A stretch of 64,000 nucleotides of DNA from Kutzneria kofuensis (GCF_014203355.1 NZ_JACHIR010000001.1:7194038-7258037); one strand, 5' to 3'. Counted from the stretch's first letter, positions 1 to 10,497 are shown. Translations and numbers: made by a program. Notes: generated from the letters alone by a model not told the origin.

Positions 1-3000
1 CACGACCCGGTCATCTTCCGTGACGGCTCCGCGCACGTGCGGATGGGTGGCGTCGAGGCCAACCGGGCCGGCATCGAGCCGCCGCACGGCGCCAAGACCG
101 ACTTCGAGCCGACGCCGGAGCCGCTGCACGCGCCCAGCTACCTGTCCTCGGGCAAGTCCATGGGCCTGGCCAAGATCCTCAGCCTCTCCGGCGGCGACCA
201 GGTGCGCCAGCGGGTCGAGGAGACGTTGCTGGGCAACGACAAGCTCAAGGATCTGGCCCCGGACTTCGGCAGCCGCACGTTCGCCGACGCCTCCCGCGGC
301 GACAAGGCGCTGGCCGCGGCCAACCGCCGCGCGTTGGACACCAAGCTGTCCGACGAGCACCTCGCGGCCAACATGGACAGCATGCTCGGCGACGGCATGA
401 AGATCCGTCTGAAGAAGCCGGGCCTGTTCGTCAACCGCTACGTCACCGTCACGGTCAAGGCCCGCCTGACCGAGTTCGAGCACCTGGGCCAGGCCCCCGA
501 TCACACCGTGACCGGGGCCGGCGGCACCTCGCACGCGCTGGGCATCTCCGGCACGGCCAAGAAGGGCGTGACGGTGTACGCGGACGGCCGCGTCACCACG
601 CCTTTCGACGGTGGCCACGCCAAGGGTGCGCCGACCGCCTCGGTCGGCGTCCAGTACGGCTACAACCGTGCGCACGACACCGAAGCCGGTCCGTCGACCG
701 GACACAAGCTGTCCACCGGCGGCGGTGAGGACGTGCACGGCTTCAAGGCCAAGGTGGCCTACGACGTCACCGTGGACGACCACAGCCGGTCCCGTTCCTG
801 GGTGCGCCGGCTGACCCCGGGAACCCCCGGTCTCGACGTGCCGGCCGTGCACCGGACGCCGCACGTGGGCCCGGACGACGGCACGCACCGCACGCCGCCG
901 TCCGGCGAGGTCACCGTGCTGGTGCCGCACAGCCTGACCAGCAAGACCCCGCCCCACCAGCACGTGGACAACCACGTGACCACGCCGATGGCCAACGCGC
1001 CGCACATCAGCGACCTGCGCGCCACGGCCCGGGCCAAGCGGCAGCCGGAGTTCCAGCGGGTCGAGGCGATCGTCGGCGCGGAGCACATCCAGCGGGCCGC
1101 CGAGGATGCCCTGGCCGAGGCCGGCGGCGGTGACCGCGCGCTGGCGTTGCCGGGCACGGTCAGCGCCGACGCGCTGCATCACGCCTTCAGCCCGGAGACG
1201 CTGACCGCCGACCCGCAGCTGGTGTCGCACGGCGTTCAGCTGGACGGCTTGCAGCACAACCGACGCGTGATGGACCGGGTCGGCGCGGTCGGCATGACCA
1301 TGGAGCTGTCCGAGCCGAAGCTGGTGTCCGTCTCCGACGAGATCTCGTTGAAGCAGCAGCAGTCCGGCGGGTACTCGGTCAGCGGCGCCAAGCAGACGCA
1401 GCACTCGGTGGGCATCAACGTCGGCACGTCCGCGTCCCGCAACGCCCTCACCATCACCCCGGACACCGCGCACCCGCACGGCCGGGCCGGCATCTTCGCC
1501 ACGGCCAGCCTGCGCAACTGGACCTGGACGTCCAAGGTGGCGCGGTCGATGGGCGGCACCGCCGAGCACAGCGTGTCCTCGCCGGACGGCCGGACCGTGC
1601 TGCTGCGGATGAACGCCAAGGTGCACGTGGTCGCGGAGTCGCGGCAGACGAACATGCTGCACGACACCGATGTCCGTACCGCGGGCCGCACGGTCGACCT
1701 GCCGGACAGCGTCTTCGTGCGCGTCACCGAGCAGCAGGCGCGGGCCATGGGCGTGTTGCCCGAGCACGACCTCGCGATCGACCCGACGCCGATCGGGCCC
1801 AAGCCGGGTCTGCCGGTGCCGAACACGCTGCGCACCGAGCGGCCGTCGATCGGATTCGGCTACGTGGAGCCGACCGGCGACCTGGTCAAGCTGGTCCCGT
1901 CGCTGCGTGAGAACCTGGGCGACCTCGGCAAGGAGCTGCTGCCGCAGTCGGTTCTCGACGACGCCATGGGCAACCTGCGGCGTCTGGAGGAGCAGTCCTC
2001 CCAGGACGGTGTCCGGTCCTTCGTGGACAGCGCGCTCAACGGCGGCGTGTCGCTGATGACGCCGAAGCCCAACACCTTCACGCACGACAACTACGAGGTC
2101 GTGCTGCACGCGACGCCGACCGGGGACGGTCCGACCTACCTCGGCGTGTCCAACGACGGCAGCACGATGGCGCACAACGCCACCGGCGCACTGGCCGAGG
2201 CCCAGACCAAGGGCAAGGAGGCCAGCTCCGGGATCGGCGGCCGGTTCATGGGCACCGGTCTGCCGCAGCTGAAGGACCCGGCGGCCAGCATGACCGTCAA
2301 CAACGCCACCTCGGCCAGCATCAGCCACTCCACCGGCACCACGACCACCAGGACCGACTCGACCGAGGTCAGGCAGACCAGCGAGGCCGCCGGCCCGCAG
2401 GCGCGGTTCAAGCTGCCGGTGAACTTCCGGCTGGAGATCAAGCACAAGGGCGAGCACCTCCAGTTCTCCGCGCCCGAGCCGCACGACCTGGTGGTCCGCA
2501 AGCTGGCCGACGACGTCAGCACCACCACCGACGTGCCGGTGCGTAACGGTGCGACCGTCACGCGCATGGAGGACGGGCCGGTCGACCACGCCGACTGGCA
2601 GCGCGACGGCGCCAAGCTGCCGGACGAGGTGCACGTCGACGACTTCACCGGCTCGGTGAACCTGCTGCGCACCGAGGCCCGGCGGCTGGCCGGCGACCTG
2701 AGCAGCACCTCGGAGCACGCGCTGACCACGACGCTCACCCCCGAGGTGATCAAGGCGAACCTGCCGGCGATGCTGCGTGGTCCGGTCGACCTGCCCGGCC
2801 TGCGCGAGGCCGGCCTGACCGCGTACGCCAAGCTCACCAACCCGCGGCTGGTCAGCGTCAGCGACTCCGTCGACCTCGGCGGCGGCACCGCCCATTCGTC
2901 GAAGATCGACACGACCGTGTCGCGCACGGTCTCCGGTTCGGTCAACGCGATCATCGGCGGCGTCGGCGGCAACGTCACCGACGCCCCGCACGCCCCGCAG

Positions 3001-6000
3001 CACCGGGACTTCAACGCCGGCGAGTCCGGTGTCTACCTGGACCGCGGCGGCATGTCGCACACCGAGAGCTCCAGCACCGGCGGCACCGTGCACCCGGCCC
3101 CGGCCGGCAGCACCGCCCACCCGGGCCGCACCCAGGTTCTGGTGCACGACACCGAGATCCGCCTGGTCAAGGGCGACCGGGCCGTCTCGCTCAAGTTCGA
3201 CGATTCGTCCCGCGTCCGGACCTACGACGACGGCACGCTGCCCGAGCCGGTCCGGCAGGCCCAGGACAAGGTCCGCGAGGCCGAGAAGGCGTGGCGGACG
3301 GCCGAGAACAACGTGGTCAAGGCCCGTCACGTCGCCGACGACGCCTACCTGGCCGCGAAGGACCAGACCGAGCCGCTGCGCGAGCAGTTGGAGCGCAACC
3401 GCCAGGCCCAGGAAACCAACAACGACGAGCTCGGACGGCTGCGCGGCGAGCTGTACAACGCCTACGCGGCCGACGACCGGGCCCGTGTCAGCCAGGTCGA
3501 GCAGCAGCTCGCGCTGGCCCATGAGCACGCCGACGAGCTGACCCGACAGCAGGACGAGTTGACGAACTCGTTCCGGCAGGCCGACCGGGCCCGGCAGCAG
3601 GCGTTCGACCACGCCGTCGACACCTACCGCCAGGCCCGCGACGCCGAGGACGCGTGGTGGGCGGCCCGTCGCGAACGGGACGCCGCCCTGGCCGGCCGAC
3701 CGCCCGTGCACGAGGAAACCCGTTCCTCCAACGACGACATGCCGTTCAACCCGCCGGAGCGCGACCGCAGCGCCGAGTTGCAGCACCACCGCTCCCTGCT
3801 GGACCGCAACACCCGGGACAGCGCCGTGCACATGGCCAACGCCGCCGCCGCCCGGGAACGCTTCGGGCAGGCGCTGCACGACCGGGACCTGCCCGGCACG
3901 CGTCGGGGAATGGCCACGCTGCAACGGATCCACAACGAGGGCCAGCGGCTCGCCGACAACCGCCGGCACATGCTGGAGTCCATCGCCGAGATCGAGCACG
4001 AGCACGAGCCCGAGATGCGGGCGCTGCCCGACGAGTTGCCGCCGCCGGTGCCCCCTCGTCCGGCGCGCACCCTGTCCGAGGCGCTGCCCAGGAACGACTG
4101 GTGGCGGCTCTACCTCGACCCGCGCCACCACGAGCAGGCCGCGCGGGAGTTCCCGGACGACCCGGGCTCGCTGTACGACAACGAGCGCTCGCCGGGCTTC
4201 CAGCGCAGCATGGTCGGCGCCTACGAGAAGTTCCTCGACGCGCGGCGCGGCGAGCGGCTCGACGCCGACATCTACAAGGAGATGCACGAGGCCGCGACCA
4301 GCAACCTGAACAAGAAGTTCGAGTGGACCGGCAGCCAGGTCGTCAAGGGCGTCACCGTGCCGACGAACTTCCCGGTCCGACGCCGTGAAGTCGACCCGGA
4401 CGTGTTCCTGGACCACGTCGGCGACCGCCCGCTGGTCGTCGACGTCAAGAAGGCGCTGGCCACGCCCGGCGTCAACCCGGTGACCTACACGCACGTCGAG
4501 GGTGGCCGCCGGCTGATCACCACCAACTACAACCCGGGCGAGGCCCGGGAGATGGTGAACACCACGTTCGACCAGTTCTACGCCGAGATCGGCCGCGCGC
4601 ACGACGACTTCGACCGGCTGCGGGCCATCGCCCGCGCCGTCCGCACGCTGCACATCATCCATCCGTTCGAGGACGGCAACCGTCGCCTCAACGTGCACGT
4701 GCTGCTGCCGAAGCTGTTGCTGGAGCACGGTTTCGACCCGGTGATCCGGCCCGACATGGACGAGCTCTTCCAGGGCGGCCGGTCGCTGGACCAGATCGTG
4801 TCGGCCATCCACGAAGAGCACCTGGCCATGCGCAACCCGGTCCTGACCGACGAGCGCTGGCGGCACAGCGAGGCCGATACCGCGTCGTGGTCGCAGCCGC
4901 ATGAGCCGCTGACCGCCGACCAGTGGGACCACCTGCGCCGCGACGACCTCAAGACCACCGTGCACACCGAGGTCACCGACGTGAAGGCGGTGCACGAGCA
5001 CAACAACGGCGAGACCCCGAAGCCGCGGTCGATCTCCTCGGACGCCACCATGGTCCGCTACGACCTGCGACGTATCGAGGTCGAGCCCGGTCGCTTCGTG
5101 CAGGAGTACACGGTCAAGCTGCACGTGGACGGCCCCGACGCCGACACGGTCTGGCACAAGGCCGAGGCCGGCGTGAACTCCCTGCTGAACAAGGGTTTCC
5201 GCCTGCCGACCGGCGACCAGTTCCACCTCCGGCTGGAGCGCGCGGCCACCACGGCCGACGCCCACGCCACGGTGTCGGTCGGAGACCACGGCGTGACCCG
5301 GCAGAACCAGTGGGACCGCCACGACTCGCCGGAAACCCTGGCCCACGCGGTGATGCAGTACGTCGGCCCGAGGGACGACCCGCGTCGGCCGATCACCTCG
5401 GAGCCGGCCGTCGGCCCCCGGCCCAGCGACCTGTGGCAGATCGAGCGGATCGCCCGCAACCAGGTCAACGTGCCCGACACCCGGCTGAACGGGCCGAACC
5501 CGCAGCGCTGGAACACGGTGCCGCGCACGGAACACGATGTTCCCGAGCACCTGCCGCCGGTGCGCGAGCGCAACGCCGACCACGACCGTGAGCAGATGGC
5601 GCAGGAGGCTTTGCGGCGCGGCCAGGAGGCGTCGGCCCGGCGCCAGGCGGAGCCGCAGGACGAGAACCCCGAGCCGATCCCGCCCGGCCCGGCCCGGCCG
5701 CTGGACGCCGTGCTGCCCAAGAAGGACTGGTGGAAGCTGTACCTCGACCCGGCGCACCATGAGGAGGCGCTGCGTCGCTTCCCGGACGACCCGGGCTCGA
5801 TGTACGACCACGAGCAGTCCAAGGGCTTCCAGCGCAGCATGGAGTCGGCCTACGAGCGCTACCTCAACGACATCGACCCGAACGAGCGCTTCGACTCGGC
5901 CAAGTACAAGCAGATGCACGACGCCGTCACCGCGCACCTCGGCAAGACCTACAAGTGGTCGGGTTCGATCGGCCGCAGCGGCACGGCCAAGAACACTCAC

Positions 6001-9000
6001 TTCCCGATCGGCGACCGCCCGCTGGCCCGGGACATCCTCGACGAGAGGCTGGGCGACCGACGCCTGGTGTCCACGCTGGCCTCGATGGTCAACGACGAGC
6101 ACGACCAGCCGCCGGCCACGTTCACCAGCAACCTGGTCGGCAAGAACACGACGATCACCACCAACTACACGCAGGAGCACGCCCCGCAGTTGATCGACTC
6201 GGCCTTCGCCCAGTTCCACGACGAGATCGGCCGGGCGCACGACGACTTCGACCGGCTGCGGGCCATCGGCCGGGTCGTGCGCACGCTGCACGTGCTGCAC
6301 CCGTTCGAGGACGCCAACGGCCGGCTCAACGTGTACCTGCTGCTGCCGAAGCTGTTGCTGCAGCACGGTTTCGAGCCGGCGATCCGGCCCGAGATGAGCG
6401 AGCTGTTCAACGGCGGCTACAGCGTCGACCAGATCGCGTCGGCGCTGCACGACTCGCACCGCGCGGCCAACGATCCGGTGCTGGCCAACGAGCAGTGGCG
6501 GCACAACCCGGCCGACACCGCGCCCTGGTTCGAGCCGAACCGGCCGATGACCCCGGACCAGTGGGAGCACCTGCGGCGCGACGACCTGCTGGACTCGGTG
6601 CACACCGAGAACACCGGCGTGCGCGACCGGCACAGCGACGTCTCCGGCCCGGCCCGGATCCTCGACTCCGACACCGGCATGGTGCGCTACGACGTGCGGC
6701 GTATCGAGGTGGAGCCGGGCCGGTTCGTGCGGGAGTACACGGTCAAGCTGCACATGGAGCGCGGCTCCGGCGCGACCCACGAGGACGTGGACACCGCCTG
6801 GCAGAAGGCGTCCGACGGCGTGCGGGACGTGCTGAACAAGGGCTACCGCCTGCCGACCGGCGACCAGTTCCACGTGCGGATCGAGCGAGTGGCGGCCGAC
6901 CAGGCGCACGCCTCCGTGCGGGTCGGCGGCGACGAGACCCGACAGAACCGTTGGCGCATCGAGGATTCGCCGGAAACCTTGGCCCACGCCGTGCTCCAGT
7001 TCCTCGGCCCGCGCGACGACACCGGCGTGCTGCATGGGCACGACGCCGGCACCGCCCTGCGCCCGCGCGACCTGTGGCAGGTCGAGCGGGTCACGCAGGA
7101 CCAGGCCGTCGTGCCGCACACCCGGCTCAACGACACCAGCGCCGCGCCACGGACGGTGGTGCCGAAGACCGGCATCGAAGGCCCGGCGTTCCCGCAGCCC
7201 GTGCACCAGCGCGAGGCCGACTCCGGCGCGCAGATGCACTCCGCGCCGGACGTCGTCGTGCCGCGACACGACCGGGTGTCGCTGGCCGATATCGACCTGG
7301 TCCGTGACGACGCCCCGCTGAACATCGTCCGTGCCTCCACGGAACACGGCCGGTTCAGCTACGACATGCGCCGCATGGAGGTCAAGCCGGGGGAGTGGGT
7401 CCGCGAGGCCACCGTCAAGGTGCACTTCGACGGCGACGTCACGCCGCGCCAGGCCCGCGAGGTCCTGCGCAACCTCGACCTGGGCGCGGAGAAGCAGTTC
7501 AACCACGAGCGGCTGCCCGGCGGCGACCAGTTCCGGGTCCGCTTCCAGCAGGTCGAGGACCGGCTCGACGCGCACGCGCGAGTCAAGCTCGTCGCCGAGG
7601 GACCGGCCGAGGGACACGCCGTCTGGAGCCTGAAGGACGACCCGGCGCAGCTGGCCCACAAGATTGGCACCCACCTCGGCCTGACCGGCCACCACGTGGG
7701 CGAGAAGCTCACCGCGCACCACCTGGAGCAGCTCCAGAACGACCCACGCCGCGGCGTGGACTCGTTGCCGCACAGCGATTCCCACGGCGACACGCGTCAG
7801 GACTGGTTCAGCGGCGAGGACGACGCCGGTCGCGAGCGCCGGTTCCCGATGTCCAACGTGACCCACACCGAGCTGCGGGACCGCTCCGGCAAGGTGTTCG
7901 GGACGTCGTTCTTCCACGACGACGCCGACCAGCGGCTGGCCCGGCGCTGGGCCGGCGGTGCCAACCCCGACCGCGTCTACCAGTACGACAAGGACGGCCA
8001 CGGCCGTGTCGTGAACGACAAGGACCTGGCCACCACCGTGCCCGGCCTGGCCGACGAGTCCGCGGTGCTCATGGCGCACGCCAACCCGTACAGCGCCGGC
8101 CTGCATGTCCGGGGGCTCGGCGACGTGCGGGTGAAGGCCGACACGCTGGCCGACATCGCCGTGCGGACCGAGGGCTTCAACAAGGCCGTCGACGGCGGCC
8201 GCCGCACCACGATGTTGCTGGCCTGCAGGGCCGGCGCGGTCGACGGCCCCGGCGGACTGGCCCACGACCTCCAGCTGGCGCTGGCGGCCAGGAACAAGGC
8301 CGACCGGGTGGTCGGTGCCAGCCAGATCATGCTGTTCGGTGAGGGCAACGGCGACCGGCTCACCGCGGTGGAGAGCGGCGGCCACTACAACGTCTTCGGG
8401 TCGGTCCTGCCCAAGCACGAGGCAGCCATGGTGTCCGAGATCGCCACCGCCATGGGCAGGGGCTGGAAGTACGCCGACGGCCCGGCCCGCCTCGACGGCA
8501 AGATCGGCCTGTCCGACCGGGCCAACACCATGCGGCTGGCCAAGGCCATCGCCGACGACGCCGTGGCCAAGCTGCCCGGCAACGGCGGCCACCTCGATCT
8601 CGCCGACGTGTATCGCAAGGCCGGCAAGCACCAGCGGCCCGACATCGTCACCGCGGTCGTGCTGTCCCACATCGCCTCCGACCCGGCGACCAGCGAGGCC
8701 GTGCACTCGATCACCGACCGGTACCGCGACCGGCGCGACCGGTGGGTGCCGGTGCCGGTCGGCAGCGCCCGCGAGCGGTTCACCGTCACCGGCGAGTCCA
8801 CCTGGCACGAGGGCGAGGGCAAGGTGACCCGGCCGGTGCGACTCAACGCGCTGGGCGAACACGGGCCGCTGAGCGAGCCCGGTGGGCATGAGCCCGTCGG
8901 CGTGCAGTTCAAGCGAGGCAAGTTCACGTTGCCGACCGGCCGCGTGCCCGAGCTGGACGCGTTCGCCGAGCGATTCGCCAAGCTGGCCCTGGAACGCCAG

Positions 9001-9888
9001 GCCGACAACCTGCCGCTGCCGGTCGCCAAGATCACCGGCTACTCCAGCGGCTCACCGCTGGGCAACGCCCGGGCCACCGGCGAGGTGTCGGGCCGGCAGC
9101 GGGCCGACGACGTGCGCGAGTACCTGATGAACCAGATCCAGCGGCAGCTCAACATCTATGCCCCGCCGCGGACGCGGGAACTCGACGTGGAGCAGCTGGT
9201 GCCGGAGTCCGACACGGTCGGCGCCTACGACGCCCACCGGCGCGACGCCGTCGTCACCACGCACCTCGACCACGGCGACCAGGCCCGGCACACCGTCACG
9301 CCGCCGGCCACGCGATTCCACGACGCCGCGGTCCGGTCGGCCGGAGTGGAGCTGGGCAGGCATTTCCGCGACGACAGCCCGTTGTCGCGGATCCGCCGCT
9401 GGACCTCGACCCAGCCGCTCAGCCGGCTCAAGCGGCCCGCGCCGCTCAGCGCGCACCTGCTGGAGCCCATCCCCGACACGCCCGTCGCGCCCAAGCGGGT
9501 CGACCTCGGCGCCCGGCTGTCCGGGCACGGGGCGTCGGACGAGACCGTGGACCTGGTCAAGTCCACCACCGACGAGGCCGCCGAGGAGATCAAGGCGGTC
9601 GAGGGCGAGGCCGCCGCCGGCAAGTTCCGGGCCGGCTTGCAGCGGGCCGTGGAGATGCTGGAGCGGGACGGGGCGCTCAATCCGTACCTGCGCAAGGCCG
9701 GCGACCCCGTGACGGCCGGGCTGATGCTGTCGCACCTGTTGGACGGCATGGCGCGGGCCTGGGCACAGGGCGGCAACGCGGCGGCCGCCGCGGCCGCGCA
9801 GATGGAGATGCGGATGATAGGGATAGAGTTGCCGCCCGTCGGCTCAGTCGGCGTGCCGAGCGAGGGACGTGGGACCGATGACCAGTGA
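1..9888 (+). CDS. Giant T7SS-linked multidomain Fic protein (5' partial)
   Basis: The reading frame is open from base 1, so the start lies upstream; 3,295 residues are visible. The first third is beta-rich with repeated units (each carrying LVSVSD, near bases 1320 and 2850), followed by a charged coiled-coil stretch (about 3240-3700). Two tandem Fic units follow, with motifs HPFEDGNRRLN (residue 1554, base 4660) and HPFEDANGRLN (residue 2100, base 6298). Each is followed by a metalloprotease-like repeat that has lost the HExxH site; a third such repeat is at 7354-7690. Near the C-terminus, MAHANP (His 2693) and LLACRAG (Cys 2742) look like a caspase/CHAT-fold dyad, and an OmpA-like stretch lies near 8900-9150. 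Fic enzymes transfer AMP or phosphate to target proteins. The downstream T7SS-associated gene overlaps it, so I infer a T7SS-exported polymorphic toxin. Exact family unknown. Confidence 0.8.
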   Translation, partial: HDPVIFRDGSAHVRMGGVEANRAGIEPPHGAKTDFEPTPEPLHAPSYLSSGKSMGLAKILSLSGGDQVRQRVEETLLGNDKLKDLAPDFGSRTFADASRGDKALAAANRRALDTKLSDEHLAANMDSMLGDGMKIRLKKPGLFVNRYVTVTVKARLTEFEHLGQAPDHTVTGAGGTSHALGISGTAKKGVTVYADGRVTTPFDGGHAKGAPTASVGVQYGYNRAHDTEAGPSTGHKLSTGGGEDVHGFKAKVAYDVTVDDHSRSRSWVRRLTPGTPGLDVPAVHRTPHVGPDDGTHRTPPSGEVTVLVPHSLTSKTPPHQHVDNHVTTPMANAPHISDLRATARAKRQPEFQRVEAIVGAEHIQRAAEDALAEAGGGDRALALPGTVSADALHHAFSPETLTADPQLVSHGVQLDGLQHNRRVMDRVGAVGMTMELSEPKLVSVSDEISLKQQQSGGYSVSGAKQTQHSVGINVGTSASRNALTITPDTAHPHGRAGIFATASLRNWTWTSKVARSMGGTAEHSVSSPDGRTVLLRMNAKVHVVAESRQTNMLHDTDVRTAGRTVDLPDSVFVRVTEQQARAMGVLPEHDLAIDPTPIGPKPGLPVPNTLRTERPSIGFGYVEPTGDLVKLVPSLRENLGDLGKELLPQSVLDDAMGNLRRLEEQSSQDGVRSFVDSALNGGVSLMTPKPNTFTHDNYEVVLHATPTGDGPTYLGVSNDGSTMAHNATGALAEAQTKGKEASSGIGGRFMGTGLPQLKDPAASMTVNNATSASISHSTGTTTTRTDSTEVRQTSEAAGPQARFKLPVNFRLEIKHKGEHLQFSAPEPHDLVVRKLADDVSTTTDVPVRNGATVTRMEDGPVDHADWQRDGAKLPDEVHVDDFTGSVNLLRTEARRLAGDLSSTSEHALTTTLTPEVIKANLPAMLRGPVDLPGLREAGLTAYAKLTNPRLVSVSDSVDLGGGTAHSSKIDTTVSRTVSGSVNAIIGGVGGNVTDAPHAPQHRDFNAGESGVYLDRGGMSHTESSSTGGTVHPAPAGSTAHPGRTQVLVHDTEIRLVKGDRAVSLKFDDSSRVRTYDDGTLPEPVRQAQDKVREAEKAWRTAENNVVKARHVADDAYLAAKDQTEPLREQLERNRQAQETNNDELGRLRGELYNAYAADDRARVSQVEQQLALAHEHADELTRQQDELTNSFRQADRARQQAFDHAVDTYRQARDAEDAWWAARRERDAALAGRPPVHEETRSSNDDMPFNPPERDRSAELQHHRSLLDRNTRDSAVHMANAAAARERFGQALHDRDLPGTRRGMATLQRIHNEGQRLADNRRHMLESIAEIEHEHEPEMRALPDELPPPVPPRPARTLSEALPRNDWWRLYLDPRHHEQAAREFPDDPGSLYDNERSPGFQRSMVGAYEKFLDARRGERLDADIYKEMHEAATSNLNKKFEWTGSQVVKGVTVPTNFPVRRREVDPDVFLDHVGDRPLVVDVKKALATPGVNPVTYTHVEGGRRLITTNYNPGEAREMVNTTFDQFYAEIGRAHDDFDRLRAIARAVRTLHIIHPFEDGNRRLNVHVLLPKLLLEHGFDPVIRPDMDELFQGGRSLDQIVSAIHEEHLAMRNPVLTDERWRHSEADTASWSQPHEPLTADQWDHLRRDDLKTTVHTEVTDVKAVHEHNNGETPKPRSISSDATMVRYDLRRIEVEPGRFVQEYTVKLHVDGPDADTVWHKAEAGVNSLLNKGFRLPTGDQFHLRLERAATTADAHATVSVGDHGVTRQNQWDRHDSPETLAHAVMQYVGPRDDPRRPITSEPAVGPRPSDLWQIERIARNQVNVPDTRLNGPNPQRWNTVPRTEHDVPEHLPPVRERNADHDREQMAQEALRRGQEASARRQAEPQDENPEPIPPGPARPLDAVLPKKDWWKLYLDPAHHEEALRRFPDDPGSMYDHEQSKGFQRSMESAYERYLNDIDPNERFDSAKYKQMHDAVTAHLGKTYKWSGSIGRSGTAKNTHFPIGDRPLARDILDERLGDRRLVSTLASMVNDEHDQPPATFTSNLVGKNTTITTNYTQEHAPQLIDSAFAQFHDEIGRAHDDFDRLRAIGRVVRTLHVLHPFEDANGRLNVYLLLPKLLLQHGFEPAIRPEMSELFNGGYSVDQIASALHDSHRAANDPVLANEQWRHNPADTAPWFEPNRPMTPDQWEHLRRDDLLDSVHTENTGVRDRHSDVSGPARILDSDTGMVRYDVRRIEVEPGRFVREYTVKLHMERGSGATHEDVDTAWQKASDGVRDVLNKGYRLPTGDQFHVRIERVAADQAHASVRVGGDETRQNRWRIEDSPETLAHAVLQFLGPRDDTGVLHGHDAGTALRPRDLWQVERVTQDQAVVPHTRLNDTSAAPRTVVPKTGIEGPAFPQPVHQREADSGAQMHSAPDVVVPRHDRVSLADIDLVRDDAPLNIVRASTEHGRFSYDMRRMEVKPGEWVREATVKVHFDGDVTPRQAREVLRNLDLGAEKQFNHERLPGGDQFRVRFQQVEDRLDAHARVKLVAEGPAEGHAVWSLKDDPAQLAHKIGTHLGLTGHHVGEKLTAHHLEQLQNDPRRGVDSLPHSDSHGDTRQDWFSGEDDAGRERRFPMSNVTHTELRDRSGKVFGTSFFHDDADQRLARRWAGGANPDRVYQYDKDGHGRVVNDKDLATTVPGLADESAVLMAHANPYSAGLHVRGLGDVRVKADTLADIAVRTEGFNKAVDGGRRTTMLLACRAGAVDGPGGLAHDLQLALAARNKADRVVGASQIMLFGEGNGDRLTAVESGGHYNVFGSVLPKHEAAMVSEIATAMGRGWKYADGPARLDGKIGLSDRANTMRLAKAIADDAVAKLPGNGGHLDLADVYRKAGKHQRPDIVTAVVLSHIASDPATSEAVHSITDRYRDRRDRWVPVPVGSARERFTVTGESTWHEGEGKVTRPVRLNALGEHGPLSEPGGHEPVGVQFKRGKFTLPTGRVPELDAFAERFAKLALERQADNLPLPVAKITGYSSGSPLGNARATGEVSGRQRADDVREYLMNQIQRQLNIYAPPRTRELDVEQLVPESDTVGAYDAHRRDAVVTTHLDHGDQARHTVTPPATRFHDAAVRSAGVELGRHFRDDSPLSRIRRWTSTQPLSRLKRPAPLSAHLLEPIPDTPVAPKRVDLGARLSGHGASDETVDLVKSTTDEAAEEIKAVEGEAAAGKFRAGLQRAVEMLERDGALNPYLRKAGDPVTAGLMLSHLLDGMARAWAQGGNAAAAAAAQMEMRMIGIELPPVGSVGVPSEGRGTDDQ

Positions 9889-10390
9889 CCAGTGGCTGTT
9901 CCTGGTCGACCCGGCCTGGCAGCCGGCCGAGGAGGGCCAGAACCCGCCGGCCGAGTCGGTGGTCGGCGGCTGGCTGGTGACCGACGGCGTGGTCGGCCGG
10001 TTCGAGCCCAACCCCGACTACGAGCCGCTGAGCCCGGAATCGCCCACCGACCCGGTGGACGCCGCCCTGCGGATGGCCGCCGACGGCGAGGTCGACTCCG
10101 ACGCCCTGTTCGCCGTGATCCGGGAGTCCGAGTTCGGCGTGGCGCTGGACGAGCATCAGCGGCCGTTGATCGCGCCCGCGCCCGACGACGTGCTGTCGCT
10201 GCTGGTGACCACCGCGCCGGCGCACCGGGGCCGGGTGCGGGCCGAGGCGTGGCAGGTCGTCAGCTGCGCGGAGCTGGCCGGCATGTTGGCCGAGCACGAG
10301 GTGGACGCCCTGGTCAACCCGGGTGCGTCCACGTCGACACGGTTGTTGGCGGCAACCATCGCGGACGCGGCTGTTCACCCGGCCGGGTGA
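9878..10390 (+). CDS. Type VII secretion system-associated protein
   Basis: A 170-residue soluble protein. The ATG at 9878 lies 11 bases inside the end of the giant toxin-like gene, so the two are translationally coupled. The sequence opens WLFLVDPAW, then has VVGGW, a NPDYEPLSPESPTDPVDA stretch and a C-terminal DALVNPGASTSTRL. This pattern matches the actinobacterial family annotated as type VII secretion system-associated protein, whose biochemical role is not known to me. Its place directly after the exported giant protein suggests a chaperone, adaptor or immunity role, but that is inference. No signal peptide or membrane segment is present. Confidence 0.7.
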   Translation: MTSDQWLFLVDPAWQPAEEGQNPPAESVVGGWLVTDGVVGRFEPNPDYEPLSPESPTDPVDAALRMAADGEVDSDALFAVIRESEFGVALDEHQRPLIAPAPDDVLSLLVTTAPAHRGRVRAEAWQVVSCAELAGMLAEHEVDALVNPGASTSTRLLAATIADAAVHPAG

Positions 10391-10497
10391 AGACGTCCGG
10401 GGGGACCTGGCAGTATCGGGGACGTGCGCGTGTCCTCCGGCCCCGGTGAGCAGCTGACCGTCTTGTTCCGTGCTGAGCGCGCCACGGGCAGGGTCTC

